Below are positions 16,481 through 25,685 of a DNA stretch of 64,000 bases, piece after piece. Position numbers and translations under genes: made by a program. The DNA is taken from positions 124,001-188,000 of the forward strand of contig CAXXFH010000006.1 of assembly GCA_963677085.2 (NCBI GenBank), written 5' to 3'. The notes beneath the pieces were generated by a model that was not told the DNA's origin, searched no databases, and saw nothing but the letters and a program-made list of their open reading frames with translations. Positions within the stretch are counted from its first letter, which is position 1. Every line of letters starts with the position of its first letter. Source of the stretch: G963677085 sp963677085. GTDB taxonomy: Bacteria; Planctomycetota; Planctomycetia; Pirellulales; Thermoguttaceae.

Positions 16481-19447
16481 TTACCGTCGATAACCGGGCT
16501 GCGGGACATAGGGGCGTTGGGTGAGATTGCCCGCGGTCATGGGCATCAGCGGCTCGACTGTGATGTCGTCCAATCGTGCTTCGCCCAAACCGCTTAGGGC
16601 GAAGGTCACGCGCATCTGGCCCGACTGCGGTGCCACACGGTAGAGTACAAACGGTTGCCAGGCTTCGGCCGGGCCAAGGCGAACGGCCAGGTCCCGACCG
16701 GCCAGCGTGTCGAAGATCAACAATCCGTCGACGCTGCCCGTAACTGGACGAGGCACCAAGGCCCAACCGCGTACGGCCACAAGTTGGCCCGCTTCGACGG
16801 CTACCGGGGGACTGGTGATCCAGACGGGTGGCGTTTCGACAACGGCCGGAGCGTTTTGGGCGTCGGTCGCTCGGGCCCAAAGCCGCAAGCCGTATCGGCC
16901 TGAGTGGGCGGCGTCGGCCGCCAAATCGGCGCCGGCCTGCGTTCCGTCGATAGTCGTTTGGAAGTTACTCCAGCCGGTCTGCAACATCGTGCGAAGGTCT
17001 TCGAACTGTCCGCCTGCCAAATGGTTTCCGGCCGAACGTGACGCCATGATGCGTTCGACTAGATGCCAGTGCCAGGGCAAGGTCTCAAAGCTAGCCGTGG
17101 CGGGGCTGGCCAACGGCGAGCGGAGTTTTTCCATCGCCGAGTCCCAATACATCCGCTCCGAAAGCCGCAAGGCGCGCATCGCGCGACATGCCTGGGTGTT
17201 GGCCGCCGAATACTCGTGGGCGGCAAGCCGGGCGTCGCACCATTGCAGCGATGTGCGGGCCGTTTGCAGCCAGGCGGTCGATTGGGGTGTGGCTACTGTG
17301 CGGGTGGCCAACTCCTGAATCAGATTGGTTACCGTGTGTAGCTTTCGCACGGCCAAGTGACGCTGAAGTTCGGCTTCGCGGACACTGCTGCGGGCGGCGT
17401 AGCGTGTTAGTGAGTCGATGATCAGCGGATCGTGTGCCAACACCACGCGCGCGGTCAGGCCGAATTCGGGCAACGTGATCCGTGTGCCGCCGGTGACTCG
17501 CTTGTGACGCAACGGCTGCAGGCTGCCAGGGCTGAGCTGGTAGGCCGTGCTCGATTCGGGCACACCCGGCACGACCAGCGACAAGCCGTTGGCCGCCGAT
17601 TGCCCGGGCACGCATTGGGCCCCCGGGGCCGACCAGATGGGCAGTAGCAGACGAGCTCGATCGGTCCTCAGCACGGCGCCTAGTACGTCGGGCACGCTGC
17701 CTTCGGCGTTGGTGACCAGATGGCCGGCGGCCGTCCAGGGTTCGATTAACTGAAGCTCCAGATTGAGCAACTCGAGCGACATGGCGCGCTGCCGGGTTTC
17801 CGGATCGTCGGCATCCAGTCGCGAGTCGGATTCGAAAAGCAGGCCGCGGCTGCCGGCCGTGATGGCCGTGTAGGCTAGCAGACGAATCTGCTCGCTGGGT
17901 ACCGTGCTGGGCGGTTCCCGATTGGGCTCAATCGCGCGAAGCTGCTGTCGCAACGCCCCGGAGGGCTGCGTTTGCACAGTGGTCCAAATGGGTGTGCCAG
18001 GCCGCGCAAGCAACGGTTGTTCGCGGACCCAACGGCCATACTCGCTCAGTTCGAGGCTTGTGCCCAACGGTCGGCGGTCGACCAGCAATAGGTCGACGTG
18101 ACGGCTGAACGCGCGGAGTTCGTGGTTGGGCAAACAGATCAGCGGTCGATCGTGGCGATCGGCGGCGCGGATCTGTGCAGCCCGACGGCGTACCGGTTCG
18201 AGATGGTCGCGGGTGAGGCCCGTGCCTAGATCCCAGGCCAGCACGACATTGTATTGCGGGCCAAGCGGGTTGACGGCCGCCACCGATTCGTCGGGCAGGT
18301 AAGGCGAGGCCAAATGCGGCGGCGGACAAACCAGCCAAAGGCCAAGTTGCGCCGCTTCGCTCAGCAGTTGCGGCGTGGCCGGCTCGGATAGCCAGACGGT
18401 GTTGAAACCAATCCGCTGTAGCACTGCCAGCGGTTCGCCCCGATGACGCACGATGCGCGGGAACGTTGGTCGACCGTTCAACGTGAGAATGGAGCCGACG
18501 AGACGGGGCAACTGGTCTGAGGAAGTTGTCGCCGCGGGGGAGACGTCGGTTTGTGTGCCGACGGGTGATAGCTGGCCCACGCGCGGTGCTTCCGACGACG
18601 GGCCGAGCGAGCCGGAGGATCTCCAGGATTGGCCTACTGCCGGATTGGCGGCAGCCGTTTGGTAGTCGGCAGGAGATTGCGGGCGAGTCGAGACGAGGGA
18701 CGCTTCGACGTAGCCGGCCAGATCGAGGTCGTCGATCGATACGTTGGTCGCGCCCGGGCCTCCGTACACGTTCAGTAGTACCTGGTCGAGGTAAGCCTCA
18801 CGGCTGTCGACTGCCGGGCCGTATTGGGTTCGCAGCAGGCGCACCTCTCGAGTGAGCGCACGCGGGATCGCCTCGATTCGCAATTGTTGCCACCGTCCGA
18901 CGTTGGTGTAGGTCGTTCCGTGGATGATCGTGGCGAGCGGTTGGCCGGTGCGGGGGTCGGTCGTGCGGGGAAGGATCACACGAGCGGCAACTTGCAGTCC
19001 CGGCCGATCTGACTTGATCCAGACAGAAACCAAAAGATCGTCGATCACACGGGGATGTCCCACCGTATGAGATACATAGGCGTGGGTGCCGTTGTTGCCG
19101 ACGACACGCAGCCGCTCGCACCTATTGCCTGTGTGCGACTCGTTGGCGTCTTGCAGGCGTTGTTGCTCGACGATTTGGTAGCGGGCGTTTCCTCCCGCGT
19201 TGTTCCAAGAGGGCTGAGCGTCTTCAAACCCTTCGTACCAGGCAGTGAGCGTCGAATCGACGACGTCCGGTGCAATTGGGGGTAAACTGGTTCGCGGCGG
19301 AATGGTCGTTTGCGCAGCAGCCGACGCAGTCGACGCAAGGGCGACGATCGCGGTAAGGGTCGCGGTTATCGGACAACGCCAACGAGATATAATCCCCCTG
19401 AAGTAGTGGGTATCTTGTATGGCTTGGCCAGAAGTATTAGGCTGCAT
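16481..19447 (-). CDS. Very large exported protein, sugar-binding-like ends around a TIM-barrel-like core
   Basis: A 988-residue protein with a signal peptide (ITATLTAIVALASTASAAA, about residues 30-50). After it comes a beta-sandwich-like module (WYEGFEDAQPSWNNAGG to YLDQVLLNVYGG) like carbohydrate-binding domains, then a barrel-like region near residues 310-560 (LQRIGFNTVWL, ILA-type strands, VVLAWDLGTGLTRDHLEP, PIWTTVQTQPS). A helical segment follows, and a second beta-sandwich-like module closes the protein. I see no definite catalytic residues and cannot name a family. The ATG at 19447 is preferred to the GTG at 19483, though a later start is possible. Relatedness to the barrel-like protein at the left edge is only a resemblance. 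Polysaccharide handling at the cell surface is a guess. Confidence 0.75.
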   Translation of the reverse strand: MQPNTSGQAIQDTHYFRGIISRWRCPITATLTAIVALASTASAAAQTTIPPRTSLPPIAPDVVDSTLTAWYEGFEDAQPSWNNAGGNARYQIVEQQRLQDANESHTGNRCERLRVVGNNGTHAYVSHTVGHPRVIDDLLVSVWIKSDRPGLQVAARVILPRTTDPRTGQPLATIIHGTTYTNVGRWQQLRIEAIPRALTREVRLLRTQYGPAVDSREAYLDQVLLNVYGGPGATNVSIDDLDLAGYVEASLVSTRPQSPADYQTAAANPAVGQSWRSSGSLGPSSEAPRVGQLSPVGTQTDVSPAATTSSDQLPRLVGSILTLNGRPTFPRIVRHRGEPLAVLQRIGFNTVWLSEPATPQLLSEAAQLGLWLVCPPPHLASPYLPDESVAAVNPLGPQYNVVLAWDLGTGLTRDHLEPVRRRAAQIRAADRHDRPLICLPNHELRAFSRHVDLLLVDRRPLGTSLELSEYGRWVREQPLLARPGTPIWTTVQTQPSGALRQQLRAIEPNREPPSTVPSEQIRLLAYTAITAGSRGLLFESDSRLDADDPETRQRAMSLELLNLELQLIEPWTAAGHLVTNAEGSVPDVLGAVLRTDRARLLLPIWSAPGAQCVPGQSAANGLSLVVPGVPESSTAYQLSPGSLQPLRHKRVTGGTRITLPEFGLTARVVLAHDPLIIDSLTRYAARSSVREAELQRHLAVRKLHTVTNLIQELATRTVATPQSTAWLQTARTSLQWCDARLAAHEYSAANTQACRAMRALRLSERMYWDSAMEKLRSPLASPATASFETLPWHWHLVERIMASRSAGNHLAGGQFEDLRTMLQTGWSNFQTTIDGTQAGADLAADAAHSGRYGLRLWARATDAQNAPAVVETPPVWITSPPVAVEAGQLVAVRGWALVPRPVTGSVDGLLIFDTLAGRDLAVRLGPAEAWQPFVLYRVAPQSGQMRVTFALSGLGEARLDDITVEPLMPMTAGNLTQRPYVPQPGYRR

Positions 19448-19713
19448 AATGGAAAGGCAATCGGCGTTGCGGGAAGGCAACACTTCACGGTGTCAGGCAA
19501 CCTCGACGCAACGTGGGCTTGTAACAGGATTTGCGAAAAGCATCCAGACCAAACGTAGCGTTTTGTCATCGTCGAGGATTGAAAGCGGTGCTGGCGTGAA
19601 TTGCGTAACTTGTTTCTCTGGAACGGCTTGCGTATTTTCGCCCGGTTCGATTTCGATTCTGGCACGCGGCGTGCTTTTCTGTTGGGTGTAACACCCACCG
19701 GAGGAGACCAGCT

Positions 19714-20001
19714 ATGAGTAGTCCAGCACGTATCATCAAGCCCACCTCGCACGAAATTCCGGTCGAACTGGCCGATTTGGCCACCGCCGTGGCCCAACTG
19801 CCGGTCGAATACCGCGAGTCGATCGAGCCCTGCTTGGCTCGCGTGGTTCAGAGCACGAAACGTCGTCGTCGCATTCTCACGTTGGTGCAGGATGCCCTGA
19901 GTCAACTGCGGCTCGATATGAAATATCTGGCATTCGACCTGGAGGCCACTCGCCGCGAACGCGACGATTACCGCCGGCAAGTAGAAGAGAATTCGCCGTA
20001 G
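19714..20001 (+). CDS. Small conserved-looking helical protein
   Basis: A 95-residue protein without signal peptide or membrane segment. The C-terminal two thirds are predicted helical with heptad-like spacing (RRRRILTLVQDALSQLRLDMKYLAFDLEATRRERDDYRRQ), suggesting a short coiled coil or helical pair. A strong GGAGGAG ribosome-binding site lies 7-13 bp before the ATG, which supports it as a real gene. It is divergent from the giant exported-protein gene and precedes the kinase gene by 435 bp. Function unknown. Confidence 0.7.
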   Translation: MSSPARIIKPTSHEIPVELADLATAVAQLPVEYRESIEPCLARVVQSTKRRRRILTLVQDALSQLRLDMKYLAFDLEATRRERDDYRRQVEENSP

Positions 20002-20436
20002 TCGGCATGGGTCGCCGGAGTGCGCCCTTCGTAGCACGGAGCATTATCTGAGCATCGAGCCGCTAGTAAGTTCTCTCGTGAATTCTTAGGAATTACGCCA
20101 TCGATTCTAAGTATATCCGGCCGTATTAACCGCAGATTTGGAATGCGATGGGCAGGGCTGCCACCCGTTTCGTGAGACTCCCGGCAAAGGACCGCGTGGG
20201 AGGCTTTGCGGGCGGCACACCCAAATGCAATGCTAACCATTGCGACAGCCTTCACGCGACAATACGATAAGAAGGGGCAAAACCAGCACGGTCGGCCGTT
20301 GGACAACGACCGACCGTTGCATCGCGCAGGAAAGTGGCTCTCGTTGGACGCCAATTCATGCAAACGGAACAGGCTTGAGGTTCGTAGTCCAGGCGATTGA
20401 TTGGTTAGTACTTTGCGGCGCAATAGTCCACAAACG
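20002..20436. other. 435-bp non-coding stretch before the kinase gene
   Basis: No convincing gene, terminator or repeat of the dispersed families is visible. It may hold the promoter of the kinase gene, but I could not place one with confidence. Confidence 0.5.
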
Positions 20437-21960
20437 ATGGGTAGCGGTTCCGGCCCAGGAAAGAAACCCTCGGCCGAAAAGATCGCGCAACGCGCGTTCG
20501 ACCTCGGCTTACTCGATGAACGACAACTCCAGGATGTCTGGGCCGAACTGGGTACCCGAAACGTCGCTACCGACGACTTCCTCCAGTTGCTCGTCCGTCG
20601 CGAGTATATGACCAACTACCAGGTCGGTCGCCTCTTGAAGGGCGACAAGGTCGGGTTCTTTTACGGCGACTACAAGGTTCTCTACCTGGTTGGCAGCGGG
20701 ACGTTTGCCCGGGTGTTCCGTGCCGTGCATCGGGAGACCGGCAAGGTGGTGGCGCTGAAGGTGCTTCGCAGCCGCTACAGCGACAACGCCATGCAATTCG
20801 GCCAATTCATTCGCGAAGGCCGCGTCGGCGAGGCGCTGCGCCATCCGAACATCGTTCCCATCTACGATGTCTGCTCCCACGGTCTGGATCACTTTTTGGT
20901 GATGGAGTTTGTCGAAGGGCGGAATCTCCGTGAATTCGTCAAAATCCGTGGCAAACTCCGGCCCGACGAAGCCACCGATTTGATGAGCGGAATCTGTTCG
21001 GGTATGCAGTATGCCTTCGAGCACGGCCTGACGCACCGCGACTTGAAGATGAACAACATCCTTGTTTCCAGCCGGGGGCAGGCCAAACTGGTCGACTTCG
21101 GGCTGGCCGCGATGGACGATGTGGTGACCGACGATTCCAGCGGCGCCGAGATGCCCAACAGCCGAACGATCGACTATGCGGCGTTGGAGCGAGCCACGGG
21201 CGTGCGAAAAGACGACACCCGAAGCGACGTCTATTTCCTCGGGTGCATTTACTACAACATGCTCACGGGGGTTCCTCCGTTGGCGGAAACCCGAGATCGC
21301 GTCCAACGGCTCAGCAAGATGCGGTTTCTGGAAGTCGTTCCTATCCGCCGCTTCGATCCCGAGATACCCGACACGGTTGCCTTGGTGGTGAACAAGGCCA
21401 TGTCGTTGGATGCCTCGCGGCGCTACCAGGCGCCCGGCCTAATGCTGCACGACTTGAAAATCGCCAAGAAGCGATTGGCCCAGTTGGCCAAAGGCAATGG
21501 CGAGTCGGACGGCGAGAAAATGGCGGCCGAGCAGGAGCCCGGTGCCGACGAGATCGCGGCGCCCGTAGCTCCCACCCACAGTGTGATGGTCGTGGAATCA
21601 AATGTCCAAATGCAGGATATCTTTCGGGCCGGATTCAAGAAGGCCGGCTATCGTGTGCTGTTGACCAGCGATCCTGAGCGGGCGCTGAGTCGGTTTCGTC
21701 AGCCCGGTGTTGCCGATTGTGTGGTGTTCAACGCCCAGCAGTTGGGCAAGTCGGCGCTGGTCATGTTCAATCGCTTCGGCGAGGAGTCGATCACCAAATC
21801 GATACCGGCCGTGTTGTTGCTCGATGAAAAACAGCGCGGCTGGAAGAAACACGCAATGACCTCGCCGCATCGTTGCGTGCTGCCGATGCCGATTACCATG
21901 AAGCAGTTGCGCACCGCGTTGGGTAAGCTGATGACGGCCGCCGCTGAAGCCAAAAGCTGA
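20437..21960 (+). CDS. Ser/Thr protein kinase fused to a degenerate receiver domain
   Basis: A 507-residue cytoplasmic protein. Residues 1-70 form a helical N-terminal module (AEKIAQRAFDLGLLDERQ, then YMTNYQVGRLLKG). The kinase domain follows at about 80-350: glycine loop GSGTFARVF (86-94), catalytic Lys in VALKVL (108), HRDLKMNN (200-207) and DFG (220-222). The activation segment is unusual (SRTIDYAALERAT in place of GTPxYMAPE). At about 390-500 is a receiver-like domain beginning VMVVESN, but the phospho-acceptor position reads VVFNAQQ (Asn, no Asp) and the late Lys is replaced in VLPMPITM, so it should not be phosphorylated. No transmembrane helix is present. The ATG at 20437 is used; the frame also offers a TTG at 20401. 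Confidence 0.9.
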   Translation: MGSGSGPGKKPSAEKIAQRAFDLGLLDERQLQDVWAELGTRNVATDDFLQLLVRREYMTNYQVGRLLKGDKVGFFYGDYKVLYLVGSGTFARVFRAVHRETGKVVALKVLRSRYSDNAMQFGQFIREGRVGEALRHPNIVPIYDVCSHGLDHFLVMEFVEGRNLREFVKIRGKLRPDEATDLMSGICSGMQYAFEHGLTHRDLKMNNILVSSRGQAKLVDFGLAAMDDVVTDDSSGAEMPNSRTIDYAALERATGVRKDDTRSDVYFLGCIYYNMLTGVPPLAETRDRVQRLSKMRFLEVVPIRRFDPEIPDTVALVVNKAMSLDASRRYQAPGLMLHDLKIAKKRLAQLAKGNGESDGEKMAAEQEPGADEIAAPVAPTHSVMVVESNVQMQDIFRAGFKKAGYRVLLTSDPERALSRFRQPGVADCVVFNAQQLGKSALVMFNRFGEESITKSIPAVLLLDEKQRGWKKHAMTSPHRCVLPMPITMKQLRTALGKLMTAAAEAKS

Positions 21961-22063
21961 GCCCTCGCCGCCTTTTTTCAGGGCGATTTCCCGCCACACT
22001 CTCCACGGCCGTTCGGGGCACTCTCGCTCTTGCCCCTCGATCGGCCCCCCCCAAGTGCAGTCG

Positions 22064-22091
22064 TTTACAGTCTGCCTTGTAACCTTATAAT
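22064..22091 (+). promoter_or_regulatory. Near-consensus sigma-70 promoter for trxA
   Basis: TTTACA at 22064-22069 and a perfect TATAAT at 22086-22091, 16 bp apart. The start site would be near 22098, giving a leader of about 265 nt before the thioredoxin ATG. Confidence 0.7.
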
Positions 22092-22179
22092 TGGGGCGAC
22101 CATCTAATAGTTGTCGCACCGTGGGAATATGCGTCGTTGCGTGTCTTGCCGCGGGAAGGCAGCCGTGTTTCGGAAAAAG

Positions 22180-22213
22180 GCCGGCAGTGACACGAAGCCG
22201 GCAGTGACACGGA
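22180..22213 (+). repeat. 17-bp tandem repeat in the trxA leader
   Basis: Two adjacent copies of GCCGGCAGTGACACGRA (22180-22196 and 22197-22213) that differ at a single base. Confidence 0.8.
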
Positions 22214-22364
22214 AAACGTACACCGACTAGGTCGCCCGAGCGGCGTGCGGCCTCATCGCAACTTGGATAACTGTCTCCCGATGGTTCCTGGCCACGTAGG
22301 ACGACGAGGACTTCCGGCTTTCTGGGAGCCGCGATCGGGAGAGAAACCCCGTAGGAGAGGTGAC

Positions 22365-22691
22365 ATGGCGAACGTGAACGAACTGACGGATGCCACTTTT
22401 GAGCAAGAAGTATTGAATTCTAGCGAGCCCGTTTTGGTCGATTTCTGGGCCCCGTGGTGTGGTCCATGCCGGATGATCGGTCCGGTCGTCGAAGAATTGG
22501 CCCAAGAGAATGCGGGCACCCTCAAGGTGGGGAAGATCAATATCGACGACAGCCCCAACACGGCGGCCGGCTACGGGGTGAGTAGCATTCCCACGATCAT
22601 GATTTTCAAGGGTGGCGAGGTCGTCGATCGCTTCGTCGGCGTACAGCCGAAGAACCGGCTCCAAGAGGCCATCAAGCAGGCCGTTTCCTAG
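22365..22691 (+). CDS. trxA: Thioredoxin
   Basis: A 108-residue thioredoxin, the usual length. The active site WCGPC is at residues 31-35, inside VLVDFWAPWCGPCRMIGPV, and the cis-Pro loop SSIPTIMIF follows near residue 75. The conserved buried Asp (VDFWA) is present. It reduces protein disulfides in the cytoplasm using electrons from thioredoxin reductase, which is not in the window. The ATG at 22365 follows AGGAGAGG by 4 bp; the longer frame adds an unrelated 40 residues. It is probably a single-gene transcript, with the promoter at 22064-22091 and a hairpin terminator at 22864-22895. Confidence 0.97.
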   Translation: MANVNELTDATFEQEVLNSSEPVLVDFWAPWCGPCRMIGPVVEELAQENAGTLKVGKINIDDSPNTAAGYGVSSIPTIMIFKGGEVVDRFVGVQPKNRLQEAIKQAVS

Positions 22692-22716
22692 TGCTTTGTC
22701 ACTCTTGAGACGGGTT

Positions 22717-22778
22717 GGGTGCCAGTGGCAGCTTGGCAGCCAGTGCCGAACACGGACATGCAAGCTGCTCGTGGCACC
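22717..22778. repeat. Repeat C copy 1
   Basis: Decayed inverted-repeat unit framed by GGGTGCCAGTGGCAGC and GCTGCTCGTGGCACC with GTGCCGAACACGGACATGC inside, sharing its core with copies at 47085, 53997 and 59701. Confidence 0.65.
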
Positions 22779-22863
22779 AGTAAATCAAAAGTCGACAAAG
22801 CGCTGGCAGGCAAGCAGTCAGCAACACCCAAGATCGGTTTTCTGGCGAGATCAGCCAAAAACT

Positions 22864-22895
22864 CGGCCACCGGGAGAGATTTCTTCCGGTGGCCG
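22864..22895 (+). terminator. Stem-loop terminator downstream of trxA
   Basis: The arms CGGCCACCGG and CCGGTGGCCG (22864-22873 and 22886-22895) pair perfectly with a 12-nt loop, followed by GTTCTTT. The T run is short, so strength is uncertain. Confidence 0.6.
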
Positions 22896-23099
22896 GTTCT
22901 TTGCGCAACGACTGCCCGTCGCCGCTGGCGGTGCATTATTGTCCGCGAAATGTGCGTCTCACTCCCCATCGTCAGCAAAAATCTACTTCAAGTGAACTTG
23001 CTGGGCGACCCTGCCGATTAAAGAATCTGGGTAAACTTTATGGATCGCAGGGATTGTCGTCTAGCGACATCCTGCTGGCGTATGCGCGAGGGCGCCGAA

Positions 23100-24761
23100 A
23101 TGTCCAAGTCGAGGAAAGGTAGGAAAACTGGGGCTGAACAGACAAAATCCAGCCGGCCGGTGCCGCGGCGCATCGACGCCGCCCACCCCTCCGTCCGAAG
23201 CGAGGGCTCTGAGGGTCTTAAAAAGTCGACTGAGCCTGTCGCAGTGGCCGACGGTATAGCGACGGCCGAACAGTCGTCTTCGGCCGGGCAACCGAGGGAA
23301 GCCGCGACTGTCGCCGTGAAGGAAGGCCTCGCTGAGCAAGCCCCGACCGAGCAAACCCTGCCCGAGGAAGCCACAGCGGAGCAAACCACTTCCGAGCAAC
23401 CCGCGGTCAGCGAGGAGCAGTTGGCCCATCGCCTCCGCACCCAGGCAAGTCAATTGGCCGAACACCTTCGCGCCCGGCAACGCGAAATCGACCACCGCGA
23501 GGCCCAACTCAACGCCCGGGCTGCCGAGTTGGAGCACGGCACGCGAGCCGCTCGTCTTTGGGTTACCGAACGCGAAACCGAATTGCAGCAACAGGCCGAT
23601 GCCCAAACCAAGCGAGAAGCGGCGTTAGATGCCCAAGCCGAAACGCTGGCAAAACGGGCAGAGTCGCTAGATGCCACGGTTGCCGAACTTCCGCAACGCC
23701 AGCAGGAACTCCAACGTCGAAGCGACGAGCTAGAGGCCAAAGAAACCATTTTAGAGGCCCAACGGGCGGCCGTCACGCAAGACCGTCGGGAGCTGGAGGC
23801 CGAGTGCAGCCGCGCCGACAGCGAGCTTGCTCGGAAGCGGCAGCAACTCAACTCGCGTCGGATGGCCACCGAACAGTTGGTCAAGCAAATGCTGGCGGGA
23901 GTTGAGCGGCGTCGCCAGGCCGTCGACCAATGGGCCGAGCGCCGCATCCGCGACGCCGTAGAAAACAACCCCGCCCTGGCACAACGTGAGCAACAACTTC
24001 AGGCCTGGGCCGAGCAGTTGGAGAATCGCGAAGAAGAACTCGCCGAGATGGCGGCCCTGTTGGATGCGCGACGCGATCACCTTGCCGTTAGCCAGCAACA
24101 ATTGGCCCAGGTCGAGGCCGAGACCGAGCAGCTTCACCAACAACTTACCGAGGCCCGACGGCGAGCCGAGCAGGAGGCCGCCCAACAGCGACAGGACTTG
24201 GTGTTGAAGCAGCGGCAAGCGATGGACGAACTTCAGCAGCAGCGCGAAGAGGTGCAGCGTCGTGGCGAACATGTCGACCGGTGCGAAACCGCGTTGAAAC
24301 AGCTTCGGGCCGAACTGGGGCGTATGCATCGAGAAACGCTGGAAATCCGTTTGGCGACCGAAGAACTTTGGGTCCAACTGGCCGGAGCCGCGCCACCGGC
24401 CGCGCTGACGCAATCACTCGGGCGGATTCGCAGTCAGTTGGCCGACCACTATCGCTTGGCCAGCACCGACTTGCGCGAGCAGAAGACTGAATTGAGTCGG
24501 ATTCGCGATCGGCTCTCCGAGCAGTATCAACGGCTGAAGCATGAGAAAGAGCGGTTTTCTCAGTGGGCGACGCAACGCGAGGAGGAGGCCGAGCAACAGG
24601 CCACCCGACTCATCGCCCGCGAAAAGTCGCTACGAGAAAGCGAAACGGCCCTGCAGGAGCAAGCCCACCACTGGCAAGCCGAGCGGCTTACCTACCAACA
24701 AGAACTGCTGCGGCTACGGGCATTGGTCGGCGAGCAGGATAGTCTGCCCGCAGCTGCGTAG
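23100..24761 (+). CDS. Long coiled-coil protein
   Basis: A 553-residue protein with no signal peptide or membrane helix. Residues about 1-110 are low complexity (Lys-rich start, then Ala/Glu/Thr-rich). From about 115 to the end it is almost pure coiled coil rich in Glu, Gln, Arg and Ala, with many EL, QQ and RR heptads and only one Pro-containing break near LAGAAPPAAL at about 455. It resembles SMC/filament-type scaffold segments but has no ATPase head or other domain, so it probably acts as a structural or scaffolding protein. The ATG at 23100 (MSKSRKGRKTG) is chosen over an upstream in-frame start at 23040. Its 3' end lies 15 bp from that of the convergent channel gene. Confidence 0.8.
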   Translation: MSKSRKGRKTGAEQTKSSRPVPRRIDAAHPSVRSEGSEGLKKSTEPVAVADGIATAEQSSSAGQPREAATVAVKEGLAEQAPTEQTLPEEATAEQTTSEQPAVSEEQLAHRLRTQASQLAEHLRARQREIDHREAQLNARAAELEHGTRAARLWVTERETELQQQADAQTKREAALDAQAETLAKRAESLDATVAELPQRQQELQRRSDELEAKETILEAQRAAVTQDRRELEAECSRADSELARKRQQLNSRRMATEQLVKQMLAGVERRRQAVDQWAERRIRDAVENNPALAQREQQLQAWAEQLENREEELAEMAALLDARRDHLAVSQQQLAQVEAETEQLHQQLTEARRRAEQEAAQQRQDLVLKQRQAMDELQQQREEVQRRGEHVDRCETALKQLRAELGRMHRETLEIRLATEELWVQLAGAAPPAALTQSLGRIRSQLADHYRLASTDLREQKTELSRIRDRLSEQYQRLKHEKERFSQWATQREEEAEQQATRLIAREKSLRESETALQEQAHHWQAERLTYQQELLRLRALVGEQDSLPAAA

Positions 24762-24776
24762 TACTTCGGCAGAGCT

Positions 24777-25685
24777 CTACGTTGTGAGGCCGTGGACGTG
24801 GATGTCCTGGCTGGGATACGGGATGGTGAAGCCCCGTTCGTCGAAGCCCAGCTTGATCTTTTCGTTCAGATCCCAGCGCACGGCCCAATAGTCTTCAGCC
24901 TTGACCCAGGGACGCACGACGAAGTCGACGCTGCTGGCCCCCAGTTCGTTGACCGCGATCACCGGCTCCGGATCGGCGAGAATGCGATCATCGTCGACGA
25001 TCAGTTCTTCAAGGAATTGCTTCACTGCTCGAAGGTCGTCGTTGTAGCCGCAACCGACCACCAAGTCGATGCGCCGGGTATCCTTGGCCGAGAAATTCGT
25101 GATCGTTCCCGCGGTGATTTGGCCGTTGGGGACGATGATCTGGATGTTGTCGCCGGTTCGCATCAGGGTGCTGAAGATGTGGACTTCTTCGACCACGCCC
25201 TTCGAGCCACCGGCCTCGACGAAGTCGCCCGCCTTAAACGGCTTGAAGAGGATCAGCATCACGCCGGAGGCGAAGTTTGCCAGCGAGTCCTTCAGGGCCA
25301 AGCCAACAGCTATGCCGGCAGCAGCCAGGATAGCGGCCAGTGAAGTCGTATTTACGCCCAAACGGTCGATGGCGGCCAGAACGACGAACGTCAGCAGCAG
25401 GGCGTAGATGATGTTGGTCAAGAAACGGGCGAGCATTTCGTCGACCTTCGCCCGAGTCATCAAGCGGTGACAGATTCCCTTCAGCAGTTTGGCTACCCAG
25501 CGGCCGACGACGAAGATCACGATGGCGGCCAGGATGTTGATGGCCAGATCCATTCCTTTTTCGGCGACGAATGCCGCCACTTGGTTCCAGGCGTCGACGG
25601 CTTCGGTCGTGACACCCTTGACGGCGTTGCTGCCAGCAGCAGCGGCGGTGTTTTCGGCGGTTTGAGCGAAGAGTGTTGCGAACAT
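24777..25685 (-). CDS. MscS-family small-conductance mechanosensitive channel
   Basis: A 302-residue channel protein close to E. coli MscS in size. Three hydrophobic helices are visible: about 47-67 (MDLAINILAAIVIFVVGRWVA), 88-110, and the Gly/Ala-rich pore helix 113-150 (LAAILAAAGIAVGLALKDSLANFASGVMLILFKPFKAGD). The beta domain follows with VVEEVHIFSTLMRTGDNIQIIVPNG, the family signature, then the soluble alpha/beta vestibule ending in IPYPSQDIHVHG. It opens under membrane tension to release solutes in osmotic downshock. The ATG at 25685 is used; upstream in-frame residues do not look like a signal. It is convergent with the coiled-coil gene. Confidence 0.92.
   Translation of the reverse strand: MFATLFAQTAENTAAAAGSNAVKGVTTEAVDAWNQVAAFVAEKGMDLAINILAAIVIFVVGRWVAKLLKGICHRLMTRAKVDEMLARFLTNIIYALLLTFVVLAAIDRLGVNTTSLAAILAAAGIAVGLALKDSLANFASGVMLILFKPFKAGDFVEAGGSKGVVEEVHIFSTLMRTGDNIQIIVPNGQITAGTITNFSAKDTRRIDLVVGCGYNDDLRAVKQFLEELIVDDDRILADPEPVIAVNELGASSVDFVVRPWVKAEDYWAVRWDLNEKIKLGFDERGFTIPYPSQDIHVHGLTT

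Larger units (their letters stand above)
21961..22364. other. 404-bp upstream region of trxA
   Basis: It holds a near-consensus promoter at 22064-22091 and a 17-bp direct repeat at 22180-22213 within the long leader of about 265 nt. No gene is visible. Confidence 0.6.
22692..23099. other. 408-bp stretch between trxA and the coiled-coil gene
   Basis: It contains a repeat C copy at 22717-22778 and the trxA terminator hairpin at 22864-22895. No gene is visible. Confidence 0.6.
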
